In this document: piece by piece, positions 1-11,331 of the stretch | Layout: each line of letters starts with the position of its first letter | How positions within the stretch are numbered: the first letter of the stretch is position 1 | Assembly: GCF_014656095.1 (NCBI RefSeq) | Contig: NZ_BNBT01000014.1 | Span: 28,337 to 92,336 of the forward strand | DNA: 64,000 nucleotides | Reading direction: 5' to 3' | Source: Streptomyces longispororuber | GTDB lineage: Bacteria > Actinomycetota > Actinomycetes > Streptomycetales > Streptomycetaceae | The notes under the pieces: model-generated | Told to the model about the DNA's origin: nothing | What the model saw: the letters and a program-made list of their open reading frames with translations, nothing else | The model's database searches: none | Translations under genes and position numbers: made by a program

Positions 1-841
1 GGAGCGGGGTGGAGGCGGTGTCCCTGGGCGGCCCCTGGGCGTGACGGCGTGCCGTCGGGGGCGCCCCCCGGCCGTCGGGTTCCAGGACGGCGAGGACGCG
101 GGCGGCCACCTCGCGCTTCACCGGACGCGGGGCCGCGCGCAGCGCCACCGCCCCGGCGACCGCGACGAGGCACAGGCAGTACAGGGCGACGACCCACGCC
201 TTCGGGGGCCGGCCCGCGTACAGGCCGTGGAGCAGCGCCGCGCACCAGGCCGGGTAGGCGAGCATGTGCACCGCACGCCAGCGCCCGGCGACCTGGGCCG
301 GTGCGGCGAAGGCGCTGCGCAGGGCGCCGGTGACGCCGGTGGCGACCATCAGCAGCCCGGCGAGCGAGCCCAGGCCGATGAGCCCGGCGGCACCGGTGAA
401 GCCGAGCCCGAAGGGCACCAGGGCGCCCACGAGGGACACGCGGTCCAGGGCGAGCTTGACGGTGCCGTGCAGCAGGAGGAAGCCCACGGAGGCGATCGCG
501 GTGGCCCGGTGCACGGCCTGGGCCAGCAGCCGCTGGCGGGGGCGCAGGAAGAGCCGGTCCGAGGCCACCAGGCCCCAGGCGACGGACGCGGTCAGGGCGA
601 CCAGGGAGAGGACGCCGGTGGTGTGGTCCAGGGCGGCGCGGAAGGCGTCGTCTCCCGCGAACACGAGCAGGGGTATCAGGAGCAGGCCGGCCGCGGACAC
701 GAGGCCGCGGGCCGCTCTGCCGGGTCCGGTGGACGAACCGTCGCGCCATCCGGCGAACGGTCCGGTGAGGGAGCGGAGCGAGGAGGAACCGGGTGCTGCG
801 GGGGTCTGGGGGGTGGGGTGGTGCGGGTGCGGACGGCTCAT
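1..841 (-). CDS. Ferric-reductase-like / cytochrome b-type transmembrane protein (3' end cut off by window edge)
   Basis: Open frame of 280 codons with no stop before base 1, so the C-terminus is missing. The start is ATG at 841 with GGAG eight bases upstream. After a Pro/Ser-rich cytoplasmic N-terminus (about 35 residues) there are roughly five to six hydrophobic segments. Histidines are positioned as in heme-binding membrane proteins: one pair is VHRATA and FLLLHG, and the other is AVHMLAYPAW and ALLHGLY. This spacing resembles the ferric reductase-like transmembrane / cytochrome b561-type families, which pass electrons across the membrane through bis-His heme. No flavin or NAD domain is seen in the visible part, so the electron partner is unknown. 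It is transcribed divergently from the leuS leader. Family assignment is by motif only. Confidence 0.65.
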   Translation of the reverse strand, partial: MSRPHPHHPTPQTPAAPGSSSLRSLTGPFAGWRDGSSTGPGRAARGLVSAAGLLLIPLLVFAGDDAFRAALDHTTGVLSLVALTASVAWGLVASDRLFLRPRQRLLAQAVHRATAIASVGFLLLHGTVKLALDRVSLVGALVPFGLGFTGAAGLIGLGSLAGLLMVATGVTGALRSAFAAPAQVAGRWRAVHMLAYPAWCAALLHGLYAGRPPKAWVVALYCLCLVAVAGAVALRAAPRPVKREVAARVLAVLEPDGRGAPPTARRHAQGPPRDTASTPL

Positions 842-1090
842 GAGGGCGACTCCGAAATGGTCCGGTCGCCGCATGCTAGGTCGCTCCATACCGGTGGGTA
901 CGTGGTTTGAGTTATTGCGTTGTTATCAAAGCGCGACTCGATCTTGGTGTTGCCCCGATAGGGGGCGGTACGCGGGGTAATCCTTGGCCAAGGGTCGTGG
1001 CGGCTCAGGGGGTGCGGCGCCTTCCGGATCCGCCCGGGGACGGGCCGCGGAGGCGGGCGAAGCGCGTCGCCCGGCTCCGGAGGCCTGCGG
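842..1090. other. Divergent intergenic region
   Basis: About 250 bases between the membrane-protein gene and the leuS leader. It holds the promoter of the leftward gene (TAGCAT on the minus strand near 870-875 is the best -10 candidate). A locally less GC-rich stretch around 900-935 has short inverted arms TTTGA (906-910) and TCAAA (926-930) that could be a regulator site. No coding potential is evident. Confidence 0.4.
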
Positions 1091-1096
1091 TACCCT
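1091..1096 (+). promoter_or_regulatory. -10 element of leuS leader transcript
   Basis: The hexamer TACCCT ends six bases before the ATG at 1103, the standard layout of Streptomyces leaderless transcripts. RNA would therefore start at or next to the first base of the leader ORF. No convincing -35 hexamer is visible. Confidence 0.55.
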
Positions 1097-1102
1097 GACG
1101 CC

Positions 1103-1141
1103 ATGCGTGCCGTACGCCTTCTGCTTAGCGGGCCGCGCTGA
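1103..1141 (+). CDS. Putative leucine leader peptide of leuS (12 aa)
   Basis: Short ORF MRAVRLLLSGPR followed by TGA. Codons 6-8 are CTT CTG CTT; CTT is rare in this genome. It sits immediately downstream of a -10 box and 46 bases before an intrinsic terminator, with leuS beyond. This is the architecture of classical ribosome-mediated attenuation: slow decoding of the Leu codons would prevent terminator formation and raise leuS expression. The end of its Leu run (CTT then AGC) is identical to that of the leader peptide before leuA at 52224, which supports it being real. Translation has not been shown; the call rests on position, codon content and the paired example. Confidence 0.6.
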   Translation: MRAVRLLLSGPR

Positions 1142-1147
1142 TCAGTC

Positions 1148-1211
1148 CCGACCGCCCAGTGAGCGTGGTCGGAATCGGCGCGGCGTCCCCTCCTGTGCGA
1201 GGGGCATTTTT
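1148..1211 (+). terminator. leuS attenuator: competing stems and intrinsic terminator
   Basis: Terminator stem CCCCTC (1187-1192), loop of six, GAGGGG (1199-1204), followed at 1207 by TTTTTATTT. T-tracts are uncommon in this GC-rich DNA, so an intrinsic terminator inside a 5' leader is notable. Upstream, CCGACC (1148-1153) can pair with GGTCGG (1167-1172). GCCGCGC at the end of the leader ORF (1132-1138) can pair with GCGCGGC (1178-1184), just ahead of the terminator stem. A ribosome stalled on the Leu codons would cover 1132-1138. Which stem acts as antiterminator cannot be settled by eye. Confidence 0.65.
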
Positions 1212-1267
1212 ATTTGGCCGCACGGCCGTTTCCGCAGGCAGAGACGATCGATGGAGCTTTGAAGACG

Positions 1268-4174
<2,907 letters not shown>

Positions 4175-4205
4175 CCGGCGGGGATGGCGCGGATCTTGCC
4201 TGGCT

Positions 4206-4238
4206 GAGCGGCCGGGTCCCTCCGGGGCCCGGCCGCTC
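4206..4238 (+). terminator. leuS terminator hairpin
   Basis: Perfect 11-bp stem: GAGCGGCCGGG (4206-4216) pairs with CCCGGCCGCTC (4228-4238) across an 11-base loop. No T-run follows, as is usual for actinomycete terminators. Confidence 0.75.
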
Positions 4239-4323
4239 GGCTGTTCCCCCGCGCCGCCTCGGCTGTTTCCCTGCGCCGCCTCGGCTGTTCCCCTGCGCCG
4301 CCTCGGCTGTTTTCCCGCGCCGC
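4236..4323 (+). repeat. Four tandem 22-bp repeats after leuS
   Basis: Copies start at 4236, 4258, 4280 and 4302. Each begins CTCGGCTGTT and ends GCGCCGC, differing only in the C/T run between. They directly follow and overlap the right arm of the leuS terminator. No protein-coding function is evident. Confidence 0.85.
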
Positions 4324-4535
4324 CTCAAACGGTCGCCGCGCCGCCGGTGTTGACGGGGCGCGGTGGGGTGTGCGGGCCCGGCGTCTCGGGGTAGTCCCCT
4401 ACGGGCAGGTTCGGGGTTCGGCTGGAACCCTCGACGAGCCTGTTGCGTTTACCGTGGAGAGGCGGGCAGCCGAGGCGGACAGCCACCGTCCGTCCCGACC
4501 CCGCCGACCGTCCCGCCGGCCGAAGGAGAAGCATC

Positions 4536-5327
4536 GTGGAAGCCGTGATCGCAGTGGTCGCGCTGCTCTTCGTGCTGTTCCTGGTGGCCGGGGCGTACGC
4601 GGTGGTCAAGGCCGTCGGTGCCGCCAGACGCGGAGTGGACCGCACGCTCACGCAGGCCCGCCGCACGGTCGAGGACACCACGCTGCGCGCGCGGACGTTC
4701 GCGCAGCCGGGTGCCGTCGGTGAGCTGGCCCAGCTCCGGCTCAAGCTGCGCACGTCGATGCGCGCCACGCAGGACGCGCTGCGCGCGGGCGTCGCCGCCG
4801 ACGCCTCGCTGCACGAGTCCCTCGCCCTGTTCGAGCGCCTGAGCGCGCACGGCCACGAGCTGGACGACGAGCTGAAGCGCCTGGAGAGCGAGCCGGACCG
4901 CATCACCCTGAGCCAGCGCCTGCCCGCCCTGAAGGAGCGCACGGAGCAGATCACGAAGGCCGCGGACTCCCTGCGCTGGGCCGCCCGCGACCGGGCCGAC
5001 AAGTTCGCGGACGACGACCTCGACCTGCTGAAGTCGCAGATCGACCTGGAGGCGGGCGCGCTGCGGCACTGGGCGACGGAGCCGTCCGGCACCACCCAGC
5101 AGCCCTCGCCGTCCACGCCGCCCGCCTCGTCCTCCGCGTCTTCGGGATCCACCGAGTCCTCCGCGTCCTCCGCTTCCTGGGCCGAGCAGTCGGCGCCGGG
5201 TGCGGCGGCCCCGGCGGAGGCGGCCGACCGCGCCGCGCAGGAGCCGACGAGACCGGCGATCAGCCCGGCGGCACCGCGGCCGACGTACCCCTGGGAGAAG
5301 AAGGCCAAGCCGGAGAGCACCACCTGA
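4536..5327 (+). CDS. Membrane-anchored coiled-coil protein of unknown function
   Basis: 263 residues from GTG 4536, which has AAGGAG seven bases upstream; longer in-frame readings upstream have no ribosome site. A single N-terminal hydrophobic helix (EAVIAVVALLFVLFLVAGAY) anchors the protein. A long alpha-helical, heptad-rich region follows (about residues 30-185, with repeated basic/acidic pairs such as LKRLESEPDR and LKERTEQITKAADSLRWAARDRAD). The C-terminus is disordered, rich in Ser, Pro, Ala and Gln, and ends YPWEKKAKPEST. No enzymatic motif is present. The layout suggests a cytoplasmic coiled coil tethered to the membrane, perhaps a scaffold. It lies alone between leuS and degV. I do not recognise a named family. 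Confidence 0.8.
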   Translation: MEAVIAVVALLFVLFLVAGAYAVVKAVGAARRGVDRTLTQARRTVEDTTLRARTFAQPGAVGELAQLRLKLRTSMRATQDALRAGVAADASLHESLALFERLSAHGHELDDELKRLESEPDRITLSQRLPALKERTEQITKAADSLRWAARDRADKFADDDLDLLKSQIDLEAGALRHWATEPSGTTQQPSPSTPPASSSASSGSTESSASSASWAEQSAPGAAAPAEAADRAAQEPTRPAISPAAPRPTYPWEKKAKPESTT

Positions 5328-5452
5328 TCCGGCCGCTCGGATGCCGACACCGGCGCCTCCGTGGGGGATCGGCCGTTGCCGGTGCGCTCGGGCTGTCCGG
5401 ACCTCGTCGCTTGGGTGACGGGGTCGGCCTGCCGCGTCCGGGTTCCTGCGGG

Positions 5453-5458
5453 TAATCT
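5453..5458 (+). promoter_or_regulatory. -10 element for degV, leaderless type
   Basis: TAATCT ends seven bases before the degV ATG at 5466, and no Shine-Dalgarno sequence lies in between. The transcript is predicted to begin at or within a base or two of the start codon. Confidence 0.55.
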
Positions 5459-5465
5459 CCAGCCC

Positions 5466-6311
5466 ATGTCCCGCCATGTCGCGATCGTCACGGATTCAAC
5501 GGCCTACCTGCCGCAGCGGACGATGGAGCGGCACGGCATCACCGCGGTGCCGCTGACGGTGGTGCTCGGCAACGAGGCGCTGGAAGAGGGCACCGAGATC
5601 TCGGCCCGCTCCCTGGCCCTGGCGCTCCAGAAGCGCCGGTCCGTGACCACCTCGCGCCCCAGCCCCGAGGTCTTCGCCCGCACCTACCGGAAGATCGCCG
5701 AAGCGGGTGCGACGGGCATCGTCTCGCTGCACCTGTCGGCGGAGTTCTCCGGGACCTACGACGCGGCCGTCCTGGCGGCGCGTGAGGCGCCGGTCCCGGT
5801 GCGCGTCGTCGACACCGGCATGGTCGCGATGGCGCTCGGCTTCTGCGCCCTCGCCGCGGCCGGGGCCGCCGAGGCGGGCGGCTCCCTGGACGAGGCGGTC
5901 TCCGCCGCGGAGAAGCGGGCCGCGGGTACGTCCGCGTACTTCTACGTCGACACGCTCGACTATCTCCGCCGGGGCGGGCGCATCGGCGCGGCCCAGGCGC
6001 TCCTCGGCTCGGCGCTCGCCGTCAAGCCGCTGCTCGAACTGGACGGCGGACGCATCGAACTCCTGGAGAAGGTACGCACGGCGTCGAAGGCCATCGCGCG
6101 CCTGGAGGAGATCACGGCCGAGCGGGCCGGGGGCCACCAGGTCGACATCGCCGTCCACCACCTCGCGGCGCCCGAGCGCGCCACGGCACTCGCGGACCGG
6201 CTCAGGGCCCGGGTGCCGTCGCTCGCGGAGCTGCACGTCAGCGAGGTGGGCGCGGTGATCGGGGCGCACACGGGGCCCGGGCTGCTGGGCGCGGTGGTGT
6301 CGCCTCGCTGA
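5466..6311 (+). CDS. DegV family fatty-acid-binding protein
   Basis: 281 residues, normal for the family. The N-terminus VAIVTDSTAYLP carries the conserved DS(T/A) lipid-contact motif. RRSVTTSRPSPEVF and LHLSAEFSGTYDAA match the two DegV fatty-acid headgroup loops, and YFYVDTLDYLRRGGRIG is the diagnostic C-domain signature. DegV/FakB-type proteins bind acyl chains and can present them to a DAK-type kinase for acyl-phosphate formation; no FakA partner is encoded nearby. ATG 5466 is chosen because it sits just after a -10 box. It is followed by a separate promoter for comEA, so it appears monocistronic. Confidence 0.9.
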   Translation: MSRHVAIVTDSTAYLPQRTMERHGITAVPLTVVLGNEALEEGTEISARSLALALQKRRSVTTSRPSPEVFARTYRKIAEAGATGIVSLHLSAEFSGTYDAAVLAAREAPVPVRVVDTGMVAMALGFCALAAAGAAEAGGSLDEAVSAAEKRAAGTSAYFYVDTLDYLRRGGRIGAAQALLGSALAVKPLLELDGGRIELLEKVRTASKAIARLEEITAERAGGHQVDIAVHHLAAPERATALADRLRARVPSLAELHVSEVGAVIGAHTGPGLLGAVVSPR

Positions 6312-6471
6312 GAGGTGCTCGGCCGAGGCGCTCGGCCGGAGAGGGGTGCGAGGCTCATGGGGAGCGGCTTTGAGCCTCGTGTGGGTGACGGAGTTTTCCA
6401 CAACGGGCGGGTAGTCCCCGGGAATTGAGCAAGATCAGCAAGGCGTCTGCTGCGCGTCTAGCGTCTCTGAC

Positions 6472-8019
6472 ATGGGACTTCGATCACCTTCACGGGTAGC
6501 ACAGGATGAGTCGGCGGAGCTGGCAGAGTCGGTAGAGCTGGCAGAGTCGGGTGTGGGGAGCAGGGGGCTCGGGCGTGAGCCGGAGCGGGAGCCTGACGGA
6601 GACGCGCTCGACGATCGTCACGCCGGGGTCGGCCAGGACCGTACGCATGCCTCTCCTCAGGCGCGTATGAGCCGTAGGCGCGTCCGGCGACGGGTCAGGC
6701 GTCGGCGCGCCGTGACGGAGGCGACGCGCCTGCGGGCGGAGAGGCTCTTCGCCGGGGCGGGCGGTGCTGGGCCTGGACCTGTTGACCGGGCGGGGCCGGC
6801 CTCAATGGGGCCGGGCCGCACTGGACCTTGGCGGACGGGATCCGGTCCGAGGGGATCTGGTTCGCGGGAGGCCGACTTGGTGGAGCCTGGCTGGGCGGAC
6901 CCCGGCTGGGTGGAGCCTTCCTGGGTGGGGTCACGGGCCGGGCCCGATGACGCGGGCTTCGACGACGGGGCGGGAGGCGAGTGGACGGGGGCTGCCGGCA
7001 GGACACCGCCCGGCCGTGCGCCCATCCCTGCCGTGGCCGCGCCGCGCTGGGAGGAGGCCGCAGCAACGCCGGAGGACGGACGTCTACCGCGCGGGGCGCC
7101 CCCGCCGACGCCCGACGACGAAAGTCTGCCGCGCGGAGTGACTCCGTCCACGCCGGACGAGGATAGTGATCCGCCTGCGGAGGTACGGCCTTCGCGGCGG
7201 GCGCGGTTCGGGCCTGCGGTGCGGGAGCGGCTGCCGGTCTGGCTGCAGTCGAGGTGTGGCCTGGAGCGACGGAGCGTGCTCGCGCTCGGCGTGGTCCTGG
7301 TCGTCGCGGCGGTGTTCGCGGCCCAGCACTTCTGGAGCGGTCGGGCGCAGTCGGTGCGGGCGCCGGAGGTGGTGGGCGGGGCGGCCGGGCCGGGCCGTGC
7401 GGCGGGGCCGTCGCCTTCGCCCGGGATGCCGCCCGGTGCGGGGCTTCCCGCCGGGGCGCAGGGTGTCGGTACCGGGGAGAGCGGCGCCGCCGGAGCCATG
7501 GGCGGCGGAGCCGGTACCTCCACCGGCGGGGCGGCCGGCGGGGTCGTCGTGGACGTCAGCGGCAAGGTCCGCAGCCCCGGTGTCCAGCGTCTGCCGGCCG
7601 GTTCCCGGGTCGCCGATGCGCTGCGGGCCGCGGGCGGGGTGCGCCCCGGCACGAAGACCGACGGCTTGAACCGCGCCCGCTTGCTCGTGGACGGTGAGCA
7701 GTTGGTGGTGGGTGCCGCCGCGCCGACCGCACCCGCCGCACCGAGCGCGGCTGTTGGCGGCGCGACGGCCGGGGCTGCCGGACCGGCCAGCGGCCCTGGA
7801 CCGACCGGTGGCCCCGGGGCGACCACTGGCCCCGTCGCGCTGAACACGGCCACCGCCGAGCAGCTCGACACCCTCCCGGGCGTGGGCCCCGTCCTCGCGC
7901 AGCACATCATCGACTACCGCACGGAGCACGGTGGTTTCCGCTCGGTGGACGAACTCCGCGAGGTCACCGGCATCGGCGACCGGCGCTTCGCCGACCTGCG
8001 CGACCTCGTACGGCCATGA
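6472..8019 (+). CDS. comEA: ComEA-type DNA-binding competence protein
   Basis: 515 residues, longer than usual because of a low-complexity N-terminal half rich in Gly, Pro, Arg and Asp (includes a short ELAES repeat). A transmembrane helix lies near residues 265-285 (SVLALGVVLVVAAVFAAQHFW). The extracytoplasmic part holds an SLBB domain (VVVDVSGKVRSPGVQRLPAG, about 360-415) and a C-terminal helix-hairpin-helix pair (LNTATAEQLDTLPGVG and VTGIGDRRFADL, about 455-512) that binds DNA non-specifically. In competent bacteria ComEA captures DNA for the ComEC channel, and here comEC starts inside its stop codon (ATGA), a strict translational coupling. TAGCGT ends seven bases before ATG 6472, supporting that start as leaderless; natural competence is not established for Streptomyces. 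Confidence 0.88.
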   Translation: MGLRSPSRVAQDESAELAESVELAESGVGSRGLGREPEREPDGDALDDRHAGVGQDRTHASPQARMSRRRVRRRVRRRRAVTEATRLRAERLFAGAGGAGPGPVDRAGPASMGPGRTGPWRTGSGPRGSGSREADLVEPGWADPGWVEPSWVGSRAGPDDAGFDDGAGGEWTGAAGRTPPGRAPIPAVAAPRWEEAAATPEDGRLPRGAPPPTPDDESLPRGVTPSTPDEDSDPPAEVRPSRRARFGPAVRERLPVWLQSRCGLERRSVLALGVVLVVAAVFAAQHFWSGRAQSVRAPEVVGGAAGPGRAAGPSPSPGMPPGAGLPAGAQGVGTGESGAAGAMGGGAGTSTGGAAGGVVVDVSGKVRSPGVQRLPAGSRVADALRAAGGVRPGTKTDGLNRARLLVDGEQLVVGAAAPTAPAAPSAAVGGATAGAAGPASGPGPTGGPGATTGPVALNTATAEQLDTLPGVGPVLAQHIIDYRTEHGGFRSVDELREVTGIGDRRFADLRDLVRP

Positions 8020-11000
8020 GGCGGCGAGGCATGGCAGGGCGGGCGAGTGCGGGGTCCCGGCCTGCCGGGCGAGGGTATGCGGGGCAGGCTGACGGTCAAG
8101 CCCCCGCGCCTGACCGCCCCGGCACCGCGAGCCCCCGCCCGGAAGGTCCGGCGGACCTGCGTCTGGTGCCACCGGCCCTGGCGGCCTGGGCGGCGGCAGC
8201 GCTGGCCCTGGACGCTCCGCCCCGCTGGGTGGCCGGGGCGGTGGCGGTCTGCGTGACGGTCGCCGGTGCCCTCCTGGTGACGGGGACGGCAGGGGCGCGG
8301 GGGTGGCCACGGACGCGCAGGAACCCGGGGCGATGGGGCGGTGCTGCCTGGGGACGGGTCAGCGTGGCGGCAGCCCTGCTGTGCGCGGCGGCAGCGGCGA
8401 CCTCCGCCGGGCTGCACGGGGCGGACGTGCACCGGGGACCGGTCCCGGCACTGGCCCAGGAGTACGCCAAGGTGACGGCGGAGCTGGAGGTCACGTCGGA
8501 CCCGCGGCGGACGAGACCTCGCGTGGCCGGGGACCGCCCGATGCCGCCGGCGGTGGTGGTGAACGCGGACGTGGTGCGAGTCACGGAAGCGGACGGCACG
8601 GTCACGAAGACGCGCACACCGGTGCTGGTCATCGTGCGGGACGCGGACTCGGCGCGGACGACCGGTGCCGCGGGCACCGGAACGGGCGGAACGCAGAAGG
8701 GAGACGGCACAGGGGACGACACAGGAGAAGGCACACGAGACGGCACACGAGAAGGGGGCGCGCGTACCGCGGGCAAGGAGCACACCCCGCCATGGCTGCG
8801 CCTGTTGCCGTCCACGCGGGTGCGCGTGCGGGCGGACCTGGTGCCGCCCATGCCGGACAGCGACCGGATCGCGGCGGTGCTGCGGGTGCGCGGGGACCGT
8901 GCGCCGCAGGTGATCGGGGAGCCGTCGACGGCGCAGCGGTTCGCCGGGGAACTGCGTGGCGGGCTGCGGGAGGCCACGGAAGGGCTGTCCGCCGATGCCC
9001 GGGCGTTGGTGCCGGGCCTGGTGATCGGCGACACCTCCCGGGTGCCACCGGAGCTGGAGCAGGCGTTCCGGGCGACCGACCTCACGCACCTGCTGGCCGT
9101 GAGCGGGGCCAACCTGACGATCGTGCTCGCGCTGTTGATCGGCCCGCCGGGTACGGCGCACCGGGCCGAGCGGCGCGGTCTCGCCCCGCGGTTGGGCATC
9201 CCGCTGCGGACGACGGCGGTGCTCGGGGGCGTGCTGACGCTCGGCTTCGTGATCGTGTGCAGGCCCGAGCCGAGCGTGGTGCGCGCGGCGGCCTGCGGCC
9301 TGGTGGTGCTGCTGGCCATCGCCACCGGCCGGCGCAGGTCGCTGATCCCGGCGCTGGCCACGGTGGTCCTGGTGCTCGTGCTGTACGACCCGTGGCTGTC
9401 GCGGAGGTACGGGTTCCTGCTGTCCGTGCTCGCCACGGGAGCGCTGCTGACGCTGGCGCCGAGGTGGAGTGCCGCGCTGCGTCGGCGCGGTGTGCCGGGG
9501 CGGCCCGCGGAGTCGGTGGCGGCCGCGGCGACGGCGCAGGCGGTGTGCGCGCCGGTGGTGGCCGTGCTGGCGGCGCGGGTGAGCCTGGTGGCGGTGCCGT
9601 GCAATTTGCTGGCGGAGTTCGCGGTGGCACCCGCTACGGTGCTCGGGTTCGCGGCGCTCGCGCTTGCGCCGGTGGCGATGCCGGTGGCCAAGGCCTGTGC
9701 CTGGGGCGCCGGGTGGCCGACCGAGTGGATCGCGGGCATCGCGCGGACGGGTGCGGCACTGCCCGGGAGCGGCGTGGACTGGCCGGGCAGTTGGAGCGGG
9801 GCGCTGCTGCTCGCCGTCGTCACGGTGGTGGTCGTGCTGGTCGGGCGGCGGCTGCTACGGCACCCGTGGTGGTGTGCGGCGTGCGCGCTGCTGCTGTGCG
9901 TCGTCATCGTGCAGCCTCCGCCGGTCACCCGGGTCATCGCGGGCTGGCCGCCACCGGGATGGCGGCTGGTGATGTGTGACGTCGGTCAGGGGGACGCGCT
10001 CGTGCTGGCTGCGGGGTCCGGGGCCGGGGTGGTCGTGGACGCGGGGCCGGACCCGTTGCTCGTCGACCGCTGTCTGCGGTCGCTCGGGGTCACGAGGGTG
10101 CCGTTGGTGCTGCTCACACACTTTCACGCGGACCATGTGGCGGGGCTGCCCGGGGTGTTGCGGGGGCGGTCGGTAGGGGTGGTCCAGACGACGGGGCTGG
10201 GGGAGCCGCCGGGACAGGTGGCGTTCGTGCGGGCGCAGGCGGCGGCGCACGGCGTGCCGCTGACACGGGCCGTGGCCGGGGAGCGGCGGCGTACGGGCGC
10301 GCTCGACTGGCAGGTGCTGTGGCCCCTGCCGGAACCGGCACCGGACCCCGAGGGCCCGAACGACGCCAGTGTCACGCTGCTGGTTCGCGTCGGAGGCCTC
10401 ACCCTGCTGCTGCTCGGCGACCTCGAACCGCCCGCACAACGGGACCTGTTGCGCACCCCGGCGGGGGCCGCACTCGGCCGGGTGGACGTGTTGAAGGTCG
10501 CTCACCACGGTTCGGCGTACCAGGACCCGGCGCTGCTCCGGCGGGCGGGGCCGCGCCTGGCACTGATCTCCTGCGGGGTGGACAACAGCTACGGGCACCC
10601 GTCGCCGCGCACGGTCGGCGCGTTGCGTGCGGTGGGGGCGACGGTGCTGCGGACGGACACGGACGGTGCGATCGCGGTGGTCGGTGGACGACGTGGTGGG
10701 CGGCACGGCGAACGGCCGGGCGAGGGGGCCGGCGGGGCCGTCCACGGCGGCGTCGGCGGGGAAGAGCAGGCGGAGTTGGGGGTGGTCACGCGGAGGGCCT
10801 GGGGACGGCCGGTGCGGGCTCGTGCGCCGGGGCGGGAGCGGGGGCAGGGTGGCGGGCGCAGGCCTCGATCGCGATCCGCATCCGGGGGCCGGCAGGACCG
10901 CACAGCCTCATCGTCAGGCCGAACAGTGCCTGCGCACCATCGGGGCCGCCCTGTCCGAGGCGGGCTACGCCTTCGCCGACGTCGTACGGGTGCGCTATCC

Positions 11001-11249
11001 GCTGCCCGGCCGCGCGGTCTGCGAGCCCTGCCGGCCCACCCCGGGCCAGGCCTTCGGCGAGGTCCGCCCGGCCGCCACATGACAGCGCGAGGTGCGGTCA
11101 CGCGCTGTTCAGCCGGGCAACGGGGCGGGTCCGTCTCACCCCGGCGGCGTCGGGGCCTGCCTGAGGGGCGGGAGTCAGGAAGATCGATTCGGGTCACTCG
11201 GGGGTGTACCGGTAGTTGTCCTGTTTCTGCAATGTTCTTGCGGAAGTAG
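8016..11249 (+). CDS. comEC: ComEC/Rec2-type DNA uptake channel with atypical C-terminal extension
   Basis: Overlaps comEA by four bases. Contains N-terminal membrane segments, an extracytoplasmic domain, the ComEC competence domain (LLAVSGANLTIVLALL near residue 365 and following helices) and a C-terminal metallo-beta-lactamase-like domain (DVGQGDALV, LTHFHADHVAGLPGV, VLKVAHHGS). These form the polytopic channel thought to pass single-stranded DNA inward. Recognisable homology stops near residue 890 (LRTDTDGAIAVVGG, about base 10690). The remaining roughly 185 residues are Arg/Gly-rich with poor coding character and run out of frame across a RidA-like remnant. The native stop has probably been lost by frameshift or deletion, so the true functional end is likely near 10.7 kb. 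Intact start, damaged or extended end. Confidence 0.85.
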   Translation: MRRRGMAGRASAGSRPAGRGYAGQADGQAPAPDRPGTASPRPEGPADLRLVPPALAAWAAAALALDAPPRWVAGAVAVCVTVAGALLVTGTAGARGWPRTRRNPGRWGGAAWGRVSVAAALLCAAAAATSAGLHGADVHRGPVPALAQEYAKVTAELEVTSDPRRTRPRVAGDRPMPPAVVVNADVVRVTEADGTVTKTRTPVLVIVRDADSARTTGAAGTGTGGTQKGDGTGDDTGEGTRDGTREGGARTAGKEHTPPWLRLLPSTRVRVRADLVPPMPDSDRIAAVLRVRGDRAPQVIGEPSTAQRFAGELRGGLREATEGLSADARALVPGLVIGDTSRVPPELEQAFRATDLTHLLAVSGANLTIVLALLIGPPGTAHRAERRGLAPRLGIPLRTTAVLGGVLTLGFVIVCRPEPSVVRAAACGLVVLLAIATGRRRSLIPALATVVLVLVLYDPWLSRRYGFLLSVLATGALLTLAPRWSAALRRRGVPGRPAESVAAAATAQAVCAPVVAVLAARVSLVAVPCNLLAEFAVAPATVLGFAALALAPVAMPVAKACAWGAGWPTEWIAGIARTGAALPGSGVDWPGSWSGALLLAVVTVVVVLVGRRLLRHPWWCAACALLLCVVIVQPPPVTRVIAGWPPPGWRLVMCDVGQGDALVLAAGSGAGVVVDAGPDPLLVDRCLRSLGVTRVPLVLLTHFHADHVAGLPGVLRGRSVGVVQTTGLGEPPGQVAFVRAQAAAHGVPLTRAVAGERRRTGALDWQVLWPLPEPAPDPEGPNDASVTLLVRVGGLTLLLLGDLEPPAQRDLLRTPAGAALGRVDVLKVAHHGSAYQDPALLRRAGPRLALISCGVDNSYGHPSPRTVGALRAVGATVLRTDTDGAIAVVGGRRGGRHGERPGEGAGGAVHGGVGGEEQAELGVVTRRAWGRPVRARAPGRERGQGGGRRPRSRSASGGRQDRTASSSGRTVPAHHRGRPVRGGLRLRRRRTGALSAARPRGLRALPAHPGPGLRRGPPGRHMTARGAVTRCSAGQRGGSVSPRRRRGLPEGRESGRSIRVTRGCTGSCPVSAMFLRK
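10909..11082 (+). pseudogene. RidA/YjgF-like gene remnant (C-terminal part only)
   Basis: In a different frame from comEC, about 57 codons read HRQAEQCLRTIGAALSEAG, then YAFADVVRVRYPLPG, and end FGEVRPAAT with TGA at 11080. This matches the C-terminal part of RidA/YjgF/Rid-family enamine/imine deaminases (QT..AL.NI.AAL..AG..L.DVV...Y and F....PA.T). The N-terminal half, including any start codon, is absent and the upstream frame is unlike a coding sequence. Third positions are G/C-rich here, unlike the overlapping comEC tail, so this is the ancestral coding frame. Likely a relic of a gene that followed comEC and was truncated by deletion. Confidence 0.6.
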
Positions 11250-11331
11250 TCCCGTTTGCATCGAATGCCGCAACGGTGATCGAATGTCTCTTCGTTAGAC
11301 GTGTTGTCAAGGCCCGCGGGGGTGTGTCGCA

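Noticed and set aside
906..930. TTTGA...TCAAA inverted arms as a defined operator
   Set aside because: Arms of only five bases with a 15-base centre; no known regulator motif matches. Mentioned only as a note in the spacer.
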